The notes beneath the pieces are model-generated. The model saw nothing but the letters and a program-made list of their open reading frames with translations, searched no databases and had not been told where the DNA came from. A stretch of DNA of 64,000 nucleotides from Chryseobacterium joostei (GTDB lineage Bacteria; Bacteroidota; Bacteroidia; Flavobacteriales; Weeksellaceae), in contig NZ_CP033926.1 of NCBI RefSeq assembly GCF_003815775.1, positions 1,488,001-1,552,000 on the forward strand, in the 5' to 3' direction. Position 1 is the stretch's first letter; every line of letters starts with the position of its first letter. Positions 43,026 through 51,875 of the stretch are shown piece after piece. The position numbers and the translations under genes are program-made.

Positions 43026-44531
43026 TTAGTTTAATTTCTTATTGGCTTGCTGGATAAAATCGTTCCATTGCTTATTCAAATGCTCTACGGCATTCTTCTT
43101 TTCATTCTTACTCATAGAAGAATAATTTATGGAATTGAAGACAAGTTTTTTCAGGGCTTTTACATCCAGTTCCCAGTATACAAAAGCTACCCAAAAATCA
43201 TAGCTAAGGCCGTCGTACCCATATACAGAAGGATCATCACTATTAATGGAGCATTGCACCCCATTGCTCATTAAAACTCTGGCAGGGTGATTTCTCAAAT
43301 CGCTCACGTATCCTAAAATCTGATTACTGATTGGACTTACCTCAACCAGCTTATCCTGCTTTTTGATCAGCTCCATTGTTTTTGGAAAATAGATCAGATT
43401 AAGACCATGACCAATTCTCTGGTTATTCAGTAATGCAATATCCAGAACATTTTTATTAAAGACAGAATTACTTTCGCCTGCATGAAGAAAAAGAGGCAGC
43501 TCTACCCCATATTTTTTATTGAGTTCATTGAGTTTTGCCCAATTGTCCTGAAAGAAATTAATGCTTTTTCCTGCAGCCTCATCGGCAACCAGATCAAAGC
43601 CAGAGATCATATCCGGAAATTCTTTCTTGAGTTTAAAGGCCGTTTCCAGTTCTTTTTCAATTCTTTCCTTATCGAAAAACTTAAAGCTTGAGTAAATTAA
43701 CTTCAGACTAAACTCAGGGTTGGACTTGTGTATTTCTTTAACAAGATCCTGTAAGTCTGTGATCGAGGTTTTTAAAGGATACTTTCCATGTTGAAAATCA
43801 TAAAGTTCTTCAAAAATATATCTGATTTCTACATGCTGTACTTTATCCTTTGCCAGATCCTGAAAGCCTTTTAAATAGTATTCCTTGAAAAAAGGACGGT
43901 AAGGTAAAAGCAGGTTAATTCTTTGAAAACGCTTTTCAAATTCAATCCAATAGTCTGTATAGGAACACAGATTATCTCTTTTCAGGATAAGAAGCTCTGT
44001 TAATTCTTTCTCAAAATCAGGGTTTGAAGCTAATTTCTGGTTAAGATTTACAAATCCTTTTGGAACTTTTCCAGTTTCAAAGAAAGCCATCTGACCAAAG
44101 ATGAATTCTTTAGTATCTTCCTGATCATAAACATAACATTCTTTGTATTTTCTTGCTGCTGCAATCACCCATTTGGCATTTGCCAAACCACCACTGTGGG
44201 TATGCAAAAGGCCTCCTTTCGGCATGGTTTGAAATAGACTGAACAGTTTACTGTCTTCTATTAATGGCTTTATTTCATTAAAAGAACGGTTATATAAAGG
44301 TATTTTTTGCTTTTTTGTTTCATCAAGGAAGTCATTTCTTAGCTGAAATAGTTTTTTATCCAATATTGTTTCCGCATCAGATAATTTTACATCGGCATCA
44401 AAAGCCATGGCCTCATTTTCCTGCTCTAATAACGTCCAGCTCTGTTGATAGCCGGAATTTTCAATCGATCTATTTTGAGCTCCTAGCAAAGGAAACCCCA
44501 ATAGTATAATATAAGTAAAGTATTTTTTCAT
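43026..44531 (-). CDS. secreted adenosine-deaminase-like metalloenzyme
   Basis: This 501-residue protein has a signal peptide ending GAQ (about residue 19). The amidohydrolase signatures of adenosine deaminases are present: LLHTHSGG (His110, His112, metal ligands), FLHAGESNS, IGHGLNL and SINSDDPSVYG. The roughly 90-residue N-terminal extension and secretion match the ADGF-type adenosine deaminases. It converts adenosine or related nucleosides to inosine outside the cytoplasm, giving purines for salvage. It is a single gene. Confidence 0.85.
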   Translation of the reverse strand: MKKYFTYIILLGFPLLGAQNRSIENSGYQQSWTLLEQENEAMAFDADVKLSDAETILDKKLFQLRNDFLDETKKQKIPLYNRSFNEIKPLIEDSKLFSLFQTMPKGGLLHTHSGGLANAKWVIAAARKYKECYVYDQEDTKEFIFGQMAFFETGKVPKGFVNLNQKLASNPDFEKELTELLILKRDNLCSYTDYWIEFEKRFQRINLLLPYRPFFKEYYLKGFQDLAKDKVQHVEIRYIFEELYDFQHGKYPLKTSITDLQDLVKEIHKSNPEFSLKLIYSSFKFFDKERIEKELETAFKLKKEFPDMISGFDLVADEAAGKSINFFQDNWAKLNELNKKYGVELPLFLHAGESNSVFNKNVLDIALLNNQRIGHGLNLIYFPKTMELIKKQDKLVEVSPISNQILGYVSDLRNHPARVLMSNGVQCSINSDDPSVYGYDGLSYDFWVAFVYWELDVKALKKLVFNSINYSSMSKNEKKNAVEHLNKQWNDFIQQANKKLN

Positions 44532-44683
44532 AATAGTATTGAGCTTGCATTTGACAAAAAGGCTTTGTAAATACAGCTATTCAAAAATATAATTATTTTT
44601 TTTTGTAAAAGAATTTCAACCTGAAAAACATATAACAAAAAGGATGTAATGACAATATCATTTGTAATCCACAGGTTTTTCCT

Positions 44684-44770
44684 AGCCCCGATAGTAACGG
44701 TTACCCCGCAATGGGCAACGGCTTTCTATGCAGGCGTGAGGAGTATGAGTGGATAGCGGGATAAAGCTCC
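44684..44770 (+). ncRNA. structured intergenic RNA candidate
   Basis: This 87-nt element starts AGCCCCGATAGTAACGG and ends GGATAGCGGGATAAAGCTCC. AGC with CCCG near 44684-44690 can pair with CGGG and GCT near the end. Inside, GTTACCC and GGGCAAC form a hairpin (about 44699-44719). The two conserved ends resemble a recurrent intergenic motif of Flavobacteriia, possibly the Flavo-1 RNA. I cannot confirm this. Confidence 0.4.
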
Positions 44771-45006
44771 CTTAAAATTATTGGGGCACAAAATACGTAA
44801 AAAGTCTATAAAATCAATAGACTAATATTATTAATTTTTATTCATGTGTTAAAATCCATTTTTTTTATTTTTTTTGAAGATTTTCAGCACACAATTCAAA
44901 ATACTGACATACAATAAGTTAAATCATTTTAAATTGATAATAGAATTCAATTTTACAATTACCCTACTAAATTAGTAGACTTATATGATATTTCTCATAT
45001 GCCCTA

Positions 45007-45040
45007 TTTGCAGGGGTTCACGAATAAATAAATAATTTTG
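45007..45040 (+). promoter_or_regulatory. promoter of the leader peptide / SusCD operon
   Basis: TTTG at 45007-45010 and TAATTTTG at 45033-45040, 22 nt apart (slightly long). The start would be about 45047, giving a leader of about 375 nt before susC. Confidence 0.55.
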
Positions 45041-45069
45041 ACCCAGTTAAAAAAATAAACTCTATTCTC

Positions 45070-45225
45070 ATGAATAAGAATGACTTTAATTCTTACCTAT
45101 ACACTATCGTGGCTAAACCGTCTGTTCAACTTCAATGTTCTACAGAAAACGGTCTTTCAAAACACAAAATCGGTTCTAAGGACATGTGTTTTGGATCTAT
45201 GATGTGTAAAATGATGATGCCATAA
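45070..45225 (+). CDS. 51-residue Met/Cys-rich leader peptide
   Basis: The frame starts 30 nt after the promoter -7 box and ends at 45225. The product MNKNDFNSYLYTIVAKPSVQ continues to an unusual end, DMCFGSMMCKMMMP: 6 Met and 2 Cys in the last 14 residues. This resembles attenuation leader peptides that sense charged tRNA, here Met and Cys. No signal peptide is present. Hairpins follow before susC. Whether it acts as a sensor or has a protein role is not settled. Confidence 0.6.
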   Translation: MNKNDFNSYLYTIVAKPSVQLQCSTENGLSKHKIGSKDMCFGSMMCKMMMP

Positions 45226-45263
45226 ATCCCAAAGAAATATGCACATTATTGTAGGAATTAAAG

Positions 45264-45372
45264 CCCGATAAGCTCAAGGCCTATTTAATCCGGGTACATC
45301 TCCTCTATTTTAACATTTTCTTTCTAGCACCTCCCTGAAAAAGGAGGCTGGGGATCTATTTTCCTAATCGGG
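45264..45372 (+). promoter_or_regulatory. mutually exclusive hairpins between leader peptide and susC
   Basis: CCCGAT (45264-45269) can pair with ATCCGGG (45288-45294, with a bulge) or with ATCGGG (45367-45372), not both. CCTCC (45330-45334) and GGAGG (45343-45347) form a further stem. Together with the Met/Cys leader this is the layout of an attenuator. Inferred from sequence only. Confidence 0.45.
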
Positions 45373-45423
45373 AAGATAAATAGTAATACACACATTCAAT
45401 TTTTTAAACCTAAGATTAATATA

Positions 45424-48378
45424 ATGAGAAAAAAACAATGCAAACTTGGTGTATTGGCTGTGCTCTTATTCGCGGAATATGGCTTTGCACAGAAAAAAGA
45501 CAGTCTTTCTCAGGAGACCTCCATCAAGGAAGTGGTGGTGGTAGCCTTTGGAAAGCAGAAAAAGGAAGAAATAACAGGGTCGGTACAGTCTTTAAAGACG
45601 AAAGACCTGTCTAATCTTCAAAATGGAAATGTACTTCAGGGAATTGGAGGTAAGGTTGCCGGTGTACAGGTAATTTCTTCCGGACAGCCCGGCTCCCAGC
45701 CTACGATAAGAATGAGAGGAATTGGTTCTATCAATGCTTCCAGTGATCCTTTAATAGTTTTGGACGGTATTCCTTACAACGGGGACCTGAACAGTATTTC
45801 TTCATCAGATATTGAAAGTATTTCCTTTCTTGAGGATGCTTCTTCCAACGCATTATACGGTTCCAGAGGAGCCAACGGAGTTATTATTGTGAATACCAAG
45901 AGAGGTAAAAGCAAAGGACTGCATATTGAAGCAGATGTAAAAACCGGAGTCAATTTCAGATCTATTGAGGATTATTCGGTGTATACTTCACCTCAGGATT
46001 ATTATACTGCGTATTATAACAGAGCAAGAATTGGAGAGATTGCAAGGTTAAGCCAACCAGGAGCAACTCCATCAGTCAATACTCCTCATGAAGAGGCACT
46101 TAAAGCACTAAATGGTCTGGGATACAATGTATACAATGTTCCTTTTAACAAGTTAATAAGACAGGACGGATCCTTTAATCCTGATGCTCAGTTATTGTAC
46201 CAAGATGACTGGAAGAAGTTACTTTTCAAACCTGCATTAAGGAGAGAAGCTACCGTGGGAATCAATGCCAGTAGTGATCAGTTGAAATCTTACACATCAC
46301 TTAATTATCTGGATGACAAGGGTTATCTTATTTCTTCAGGATTCGAAAGATTTGGGATAAGATCTAACCTGGATTATACGATTACTCCAAAGCTGAAATT
46401 AACAAGTGCTCTGTCTTATACCTATAGCCAACAGAATTTTGGAGAAACAGGTGGTTTTTCTAACCCGTTTCAGTTTGCCAGAAATATATCTCCTTTCTAT
46501 CCTGTTTTTCTTAGGGACGACAATTATCAGATGCTATATGATGCTGGCGGAAATCCTTTATACGACTATGGAGACGGGCAAGGTCCCAATGGCGCCACAA
46601 GATCCTATGCCGTTTTTGAAAATCCTGTAGGAAATCTACAAAAAGATAAGTCTCAAACCACCAGCAATATTGCCAATATCAATCTGGGGTTAAACTATGA
46701 AATTGTTAAGGGATTAGATTTCACTTATAATTTTGGAGCCTATCTTGAAAACTTAAAGAATCTTCAGTTTGGAAATACAGAAGGAGGAACTTCTTCATCG
46801 GTAGGAGGAACTATTTCTAAGGGATCTATATTTAAGTACACCTTGAATCACCAGCAATTGCTTACCTATCAAAAGAAACTGGATAAGCACAGCTTTAATA
46901 TCCTTATTGGTCATGAATTAAACAAGATAAAAAGTGAGGGATTCTCCGGAACAAAGCAACAGCTTTTATTACCTAACTCATTGTCTTTTGATAATGCCGT
47001 AAAGATCACAGACCTCTCAGGAAACGGCTATGAATATGCTGTGGAAGGATATTTCTCCAGGTTACTTTATAATTATGATGGTAAGTATTTCTTTAATGCC
47101 AATATTCGTAGAGATGGTTCTTCTGTTTTTTCTCCGGAGAGCAGATGGGGTAATTTTTATGGATTGGGTGTGGCATGGAACGTTACTAAAGAGGACTTCC
47201 TTAAAGACAACTCTGTAATTAACAATTTAAAATTAAAGGCTTCCTATGGACAGCAGGGAAATGACAACATCCTTCTGGACAGCACCACAAGAGACTACTA
47301 TGCGTATCAGGATATTTATGGAATCAACAATTTTGGGGATGATAAACCTGTTCTGTCTCTAAAAAAACAAGGAAATAAAGATTTAAAATGGGAAACCTCT
47401 AAAAACCTGAATGCCGGTTTTGAGCTCTCTCTTTTAAACAACAGAATCAACTTAAATGCTGATTATTTTGAAAGAAAAGTATCAGATATGATCTATACGC
47501 TTCCTTTGCCTATATCTAATGCGGGTTCTTATGTGAAGTATGGGAATATCGGGGACATGACCAACAGAGGAGTTCAGGCTAACATTACTATAGATTTGGT
47601 TCATACAGAACAACTTCAATGGAATGTGTATGCCAATGCCACTCATTATAAAAACAAAATCACAAAGCTTCCTGCTGAACAAAGAAATACAGGGCTTGTA
47701 ACAGGATTATTCATCTTAGCTGAGGGTGGAGACAGATATACCTATTACTTAAAAGAGTTTGCAGGAGTAAATCCTAAGAATGGAGATGCTTTATGGTATC
47801 GTACTTCCATCAATCCTACTACTCAACAGGCAGAGAAAACCATTACCAACAATTATAAGGAAGCAACCGATTATAATACAGGGAAATCAGCAATTCCAAA
47901 GGTATATGGTGGATTTGGAACGGATATTACCTACAAAAGATTTAGTCTGGCCGTTAATTTTGCCTACCAGTTTGGCGGATATGGTTATGATGATATTTAC
48001 AGAAGCTTATTCCATTCTAATACTTACGGTTCTAATTACACAACTGATCTGGATAAAACCTGGACTCCGGAAAATCCAAATGCAGCCTTGCCACGTGTTG
48101 ACCTGACTTCCACTAGCCAGAACGAAAACTCAACACTTTATCTGATAAAATCGGATTATATCAGTCTTCAGGATGTTACATTAGGATATCAGCTTCCGGA
48201 TGGTTTTGCTCAACAGGCAGGCTTATCGGGATTAAAAATTTATTTGACAGGAAACAATCTTTATCTATGGTCTAAAAGAAAGGGATATGATCCAAGAGCT
48301 TCCTTAACAGGAGTATCTGATCCATACAAATACTCTCTCTTATCAAGTGTTTCCCTTGGCTTTAAACTAACATTTTAA
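45424..48378 (+). CDS. SusC/RagA family TonB-dependent outer-membrane transporter
   Basis: This 984-residue protein has a signal peptide ending AQ at residue 23. The plug domain begins almost at once (KEVVVVAFGKQKKEEITGSVQSLKTKDL, GKVAGVQVISSGQPGSQPTIRMRGIGS, then DPLIVLDGIPYNG), so the usual roughly 90-residue carboxypeptidase-like N-terminal domain is missing. The rest is a 22-strand barrel ending in the aromatic LTF. It imports a nutrient across the outer membrane with the SusD protein encoded 8 nt downstream. The Met/Cys leader suggests a sulphur-related substrate. That is inference. Confidence 0.92.
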   Translation: MRKKQCKLGVLAVLLFAEYGFAQKKDSLSQETSIKEVVVVAFGKQKKEEITGSVQSLKTKDLSNLQNGNVLQGIGGKVAGVQVISSGQPGSQPTIRMRGIGSINASSDPLIVLDGIPYNGDLNSISSSDIESISFLEDASSNALYGSRGANGVIIVNTKRGKSKGLHIEADVKTGVNFRSIEDYSVYTSPQDYYTAYYNRARIGEIARLSQPGATPSVNTPHEEALKALNGLGYNVYNVPFNKLIRQDGSFNPDAQLLYQDDWKKLLFKPALRREATVGINASSDQLKSYTSLNYLDDKGYLISSGFERFGIRSNLDYTITPKLKLTSALSYTYSQQNFGETGGFSNPFQFARNISPFYPVFLRDDNYQMLYDAGGNPLYDYGDGQGPNGATRSYAVFENPVGNLQKDKSQTTSNIANINLGLNYEIVKGLDFTYNFGAYLENLKNLQFGNTEGGTSSSVGGTISKGSIFKYTLNHQQLLTYQKKLDKHSFNILIGHELNKIKSEGFSGTKQQLLLPNSLSFDNAVKITDLSGNGYEYAVEGYFSRLLYNYDGKYFFNANIRRDGSSVFSPESRWGNFYGLGVAWNVTKEDFLKDNSVINNLKLKASYGQQGNDNILLDSTTRDYYAYQDIYGINNFGDDKPVLSLKKQGNKDLKWETSKNLNAGFELSLLNNRINLNADYFERKVSDMIYTLPLPISNAGSYVKYGNIGDMTNRGVQANITIDLVHTEQLQWNVYANATHYKNKITKLPAEQRNTGLVTGLFILAEGGDRYTYYLKEFAGVNPKNGDALWYRTSINPTTQQAEKTITNNYKEATDYNTGKSAIPKVYGGFGTDITYKRFSLAVNFAYQFGGYGYDDIYRSLFHSNTYGSNYTTDLDKTWTPENPNAALPRVDLTSTSQNENSTLYLIKSDYISLQDVTLGYQLPDGFAQQAGLSGLKIYLTGNNLYLWSKRKGYDPRASLTGVSDPYKYSLLSSVSLGFKLTF

Positions 48379-48386
48379 AAGAAATT

Positions 48387-49850
48387 ATGAAAACAATAAA
48401 ATACTTTATAGCAGCCATAGGTATTGGCCTCCTTACCAACAGTTGCGCCAATGATCTGAATACTTTACCGGAAAGTGATATTTCTGGTGAACAACTGAAT
48501 GACGATCAATCTAAACCTGAAAAAATCCTAGGCGGGATTTATCTGGATCTTCGAAGCAACGGAGCCGGAGGGACAACTCTTCATTCTGACTTTGGAATTA
48601 TGGCTATAAAAGCAGGTGCAGACCTGATGTCTAATGATGTGATACAAGCTAAAAACCAGCATTTGGGAATGTTCTATAATTATGACGCCACCAATGCCAG
48701 CAATTCTGCCTCAGAGATTGTTTGGACCACTTTTTATGCAAGGATATTTGTAATTAATAAGCTTCTTGATGATTTAAAAAATGATAATAGTTCTAAAAAT
48801 AGAGCCATTAAAGGACAACTCCTTGCCTTAAGAGCCTATTCCTACTTTTATCTCGTTCGCTTTTACGCCAATGATTATAAAGGACACCAATCGGAACCGG
48901 GAGTACCACTTGTTCTTACAAGCAGCAATCCTAACCAAGGACTTCCAAGATCAACAGTATCCGAGGTATACACACAAATCGCCAAGGACATAGAAGAATC
49001 TATTGTACTATTGGATAGCTTTGCACGTCCGTCCAGAGCCCAGATAGATCAAAGAACGGCAAAAGCCATTGCATCTGAGATATTTCTGCAAACCGGAGAC
49101 TATGCTAAAGCAGGAAAGTATGCCGAAGAAAGTAAGCAGGGTGTTGCTCTGATGACAGAAAATGAGTACACCTCTACAGGATTTTCCACCATCAATAACC
49201 CTGAAGTTATTTGGGGATTCCATAATACCATTTCTACGATGAGTATCGGAAACTATTATGCTTCTTTCTTCTCGATGTTTGATAATACCAATGAAGGATA
49301 TGCCGGAGCTGCCCAAATCTACAAACTGATAGATAAGCGTCTGTATGAAGCCATTCCGGAAACAGATTACCGTAAAAAAGTATTTAACGGAAGTCAGGGA
49401 GCCAAGTATACCTTTAACGGAAAGACAAAAAACTATCCTGCCTATGTAAGCTGGAAGTTTAAGGATCCTAGTCTTTTTGAGGGTGATTATATTTACATCA
49501 GAGCCTCTTCTTTATATTATGTACAAGCAGAAGCCCTTGCAAGACAAGGAAGAGAAACAGAAGCCAAGCAGGTATTATTTGAAATTGCCTCCAAAAGAGA
49601 TAAGGCCTATACCCTATCTTCAAAAACAGGGAGTGAGCTGATTAATGAAATCATCCTTCAAAAAAGAATTGAGCTTTGGGGCGAAGGTTACGCTTGGTTT
49701 GATATGAAAAGACTCAACACTCCTTTAGAAAGAGTATATACCGGAACGAACCATACTTTTGGAAGATTTAACCTCACACCGGATAAATTCAGGTTCCAAA
49801 TACCGAATAAAGAGATTAATAATAACCCGCAAATCAAGCAGAATGAATAG
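48387..49850 (+). CDS. SusD/RagB family substrate-binding lipoprotein
   Basis: This 487-residue protein has a lipobox LLTNSC near residue 20. It shows the SusD helical TPR fold with typical blocks: RAIKGQLLALRAYSYFYLVRFYA, VPLVLTSSNPNQGLPRSTVSEVYTQIAKDIEES, and the C-terminal IILQKRIELWGEGYAWFDMKRLN and FRFQIPNKEINNNPQIKQNE end. It caps the SusC pore on the cell surface. It is 8 nt after susC and ends the operon with a strong terminator. Confidence 0.92.
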   Translation: MKTIKYFIAAIGIGLLTNSCANDLNTLPESDISGEQLNDDQSKPEKILGGIYLDLRSNGAGGTTLHSDFGIMAIKAGADLMSNDVIQAKNQHLGMFYNYDATNASNSASEIVWTTFYARIFVINKLLDDLKNDNSSKNRAIKGQLLALRAYSYFYLVRFYANDYKGHQSEPGVPLVLTSSNPNQGLPRSTVSEVYTQIAKDIEESIVLLDSFARPSRAQIDQRTAKAIASEIFLQTGDYAKAGKYAEESKQGVALMTENEYTSTGFSTINNPEVIWGFHNTISTMSIGNYYASFFSMFDNTNEGYAGAAQIYKLIDKRLYEAIPETDYRKKVFNGSQGAKYTFNGKTKNYPAYVSWKFKDPSLFEGDYIYIRASSLYYVQAEALARQGRETEAKQVLFEIASKRDKAYTLSSKTGSELINEIILQKRIELWGEGYAWFDMKRLNTPLERVYTGTNHTFGRFNLTPDKFRFQIPNKEINNNPQIKQNE

Positions 49851-49891
49851 ATAAAAATTAGCAAAAATTACAATTTTAATATATTTCAAGT

Positions 49892-49924
49892 AAGACACCA
49901 TTTGTATTGAAATGGTGTCTTTTT
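49892..49924. terminator. bidirectional intrinsic terminator
   Basis: AAGACACCATTT pairs exactly with AAATGGTGTCTT around GTATTG, T-run on the right and A-rich on the left. Confidence 0.9.
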
Positions 49925-49936
49925 ATTTAAATTTGG

Positions 49937-50491
49937 TTATTTTTCAGTGAGAAACCTGTATCGGACAATCAAAATATCAAGAATTCCAACACAGAAATAA
50001 TAGAAGCCACCAAACAGCATATTCATCAGGATATCCCTGTCTGAATAAAATGTAAGCGAAAGCATGGACAACAGTAATACTACAAACCATAGCAACAGCT
50101 TTACAGCAAAAACACTGGCAATTCGTGCAATCATTTCCCCGTCCTTTACCCTGAATGACTGAATCAGGCACTGAACTAATGTGATCACATATCCGTAAAA
50201 AAGTTCTTTTTGTTCAAAAAGATCGAAAGTATAAAAATAGAGAACGGGCCCTGAAAGAATCAAAAGACAAATAAGTCCTTTCAGCAGAATGTTTGCTTTA
50301 AATTCCTTAGAAAAAATAAAGGAAGCAAAAATAAATAAAGGATATACCAGAAAAACCGAATACAACATGTATTTGTACGTCAGAAGTTCCTCCGTTTCCT
50401 TTCCATCCGAAAGCCAAAACAATCGAAAATATAAAAAAGAAAGGTAGAATGAATTCAACCAAAAAACAACTGATAACGGTCTATTTCTCAT
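49937..50491 (-). CDS. inner-membrane protein of unknown function
   Basis: This 184-residue protein has about five hydrophobic helices (LNSFYLSFLYFRLFWL, MLYSVFLVYPLFIFASFIF, LLKGLICLLILSGPVLYFYTF, LLLWFVVLLLSMLSLTFY, MLFGGFYYFCVGILDILIV). The pattern is that of a small polytopic protein. No family was recognised. It lies between two similar hairpins (49892 and 50631). It is a single gene. Confidence 0.65.
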   Translation of the reverse strand: MRNRPLSVVFWLNSFYLSFLYFRLFWLSDGKETEELLTYKYMLYSVFLVYPLFIFASFIFSKEFKANILLKGLICLLILSGPVLYFYTFDLFEQKELFYGYVITLVQCLIQSFRVKDGEMIARIASVFAVKLLLWFVVLLLSMLSLTFYSDRDILMNMLFGGFYYFCVGILDILIVRYRFLTEK

Positions 50492-50630
50492 AGAATATGA
50501 TCATAAAATTATGCCTAATGAAAATAGTAAACGATCCTCAAGAAGGTTTGATCAATTTATAAAAAAGATTATTCATAAAGTAATTAAATTTATAAAACAT
50601 TCGTGGTTATAGGTTATCGTAAAAAAACAA

Positions 50631-50661
50631 ATGACACCATTTATTTGAAATGATGTCATTT
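50631..50661. other. orphan hairpin similar to the 49892 terminator
   Basis: ATGACACCATTT (50631-50642) pairs imperfectly with AAATGATGTCAT (50648-50659), followed by TTTTAT. It resembles the terminator at 49892 (GACACCATTT shared), but no plus-strand gene ends here. It lies upstream of the membrane protein gene. Confidence 0.5.
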
Positions 50662-50935
50662 TATACAATCTTGATTATCAATAGAAATCTCTTTTTCTCA
50701 ATATCTATTGAATTTACAGCTAGAAAAACTTATAGCCACAACTATATGTATAACGCTCAATAAGTACTTTTCGTATTAATATTTATTATTTTCACAATTA
50801 ATACTTCTGAAACTGGTATCAAACATTGGTTTAATAGATTTATAAATATGACAATCAACTTATCATTAAAAATAACCTGAATCTATTTACAAAATTTATT
50901 AATAAAAAACCATTAAAAGAAGAACAGGAAATACA

Positions 50936-50943
50936 TATATTTG
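50936..50943 (+). promoter_or_regulatory. -7 box (TATATTTG) of the beta-lactamase operon
   Basis: An exact TAnnTTTG box 26 nt before the ATG at 50969. No good -33 TTTG is seen at 19 nt. Confidence 0.45.
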
Positions 50944-50968
50944 AAATCAAAAGCCACTGTAAATAGCC

Positions 50969-51871
50969 ATGCACAAAATGAAGCCAAGAAAAATTATTTT
51001 CACCCTGTTTATCCTACTTTTAAGTCTACCCCTTTTTTCACAAACCCATACTAATCCGGAACTAAAAAAGATCATTGAGTCCATCATTGTCAATAAGAAG
51101 GCAGATGTAGGAGTATCCATTATGGAGATTCCCAAAAAAGAGGTCGTACAGATTAATGGAAATAAGTTTTATCCCATGCTGAGTACTGTAAAGTTCCACA
51201 TTGCCTTAGCCATTCTTCATAAGGTAGAAAAAGGTGAACTTTCTCTACAACAAAAGATTTACATCAAAAAAGAAGAACTTTTGGAAAACACATGGAGCCC
51301 ATTTCAAAAAGAACATCCTGAAGGTAATATTGAACTGACCTTAGAGGAAACAATGAAATGGATGGTTTCCTACAGTGATAATAATCTAACGGATATCCTT
51401 CTACGATTAATAGGTGGTCCTGAACCTGTTCAAAAATTCATTAACAGTAAAAATTTCGTCATTAAAAATAATGAAGAAGACATGCACAAGGATTGGGATT
51501 CTCAATTTATCAATACAATAACACCCAACGAAGCCAACAGATTACTTGAAAAATTCTACAATGGAAAACTTCTGAACAAGGAACACACAAAGTGGCTGTA
51601 CACCGCCATGCTTAATAATGCATCAGGTGCCAAAAGACTCAAGGCCCATCTTCCCAAAGGTGTTAAGATAGCCCATCGCACAGGAACGTCTTTTACCAAC
51701 GAATCTGGAATGACCGGGGCTATAAATGATTTCGGGATCATTGAACTTTCAGATAAAAAAAGAATATACATTGCCGTTTTTGTACACGACACCTATGAAA
51801 AGTTTGAAAATGCAGAAGCCATCATTGCAGATATCTCCAAGGCAACCTATGATTATTACAACAAAAAATAA
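50969..51871 (+). CDS. class A beta-lactamase (A2-like)
   Basis: This 300-residue protein has a signal peptide ending FSQ at about residue 25. Catalytic motifs: STVK (Ser72, Lys75), SDN (Ser136-Asn138), a Glu-rich omega loop NNEEDMHKDW near residue 170, and RTG (237-239) where most members have KTG. The order and the EEDMHKDW loop fit the A2 subclass typical of Chryseobacterium chromosomal enzymes. It is exported, hydrolyses beta-lactams and would contribute to intrinsic resistance. The spectrum cannot be read from sequence. It heads a two-gene operon with a 4-nt gap. Confidence 0.9.
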   Translation: MHKMKPRKIIFTLFILLLSLPLFSQTHTNPELKKIIESIIVNKKADVGVSIMEIPKKEVVQINGNKFYPMLSTVKFHIALAILHKVEKGELSLQQKIYIKKEELLENTWSPFQKEHPEGNIELTLEETMKWMVSYSDNNLTDILLRLIGGPEPVQKFINSKNFVIKNNEEDMHKDWDSQFINTITPNEANRLLEKFYNGKLLNKEHTKWLYTAMLNNASGAKRLKAHLPKGVKIAHRTGTSFTNESGMTGAINDFGIIELSDKKRIYIAVFVHDTYEKFENAEAIIADISKATYDYYNKK

Positions 51872-51875
51872 CCTC

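Noticed and set aside
51726-51875. Longer start for the second serine hydrolase
   Set aside because: It overlaps the lactamase gene and adds no signal peptide. The ATG at 51876 opens one.
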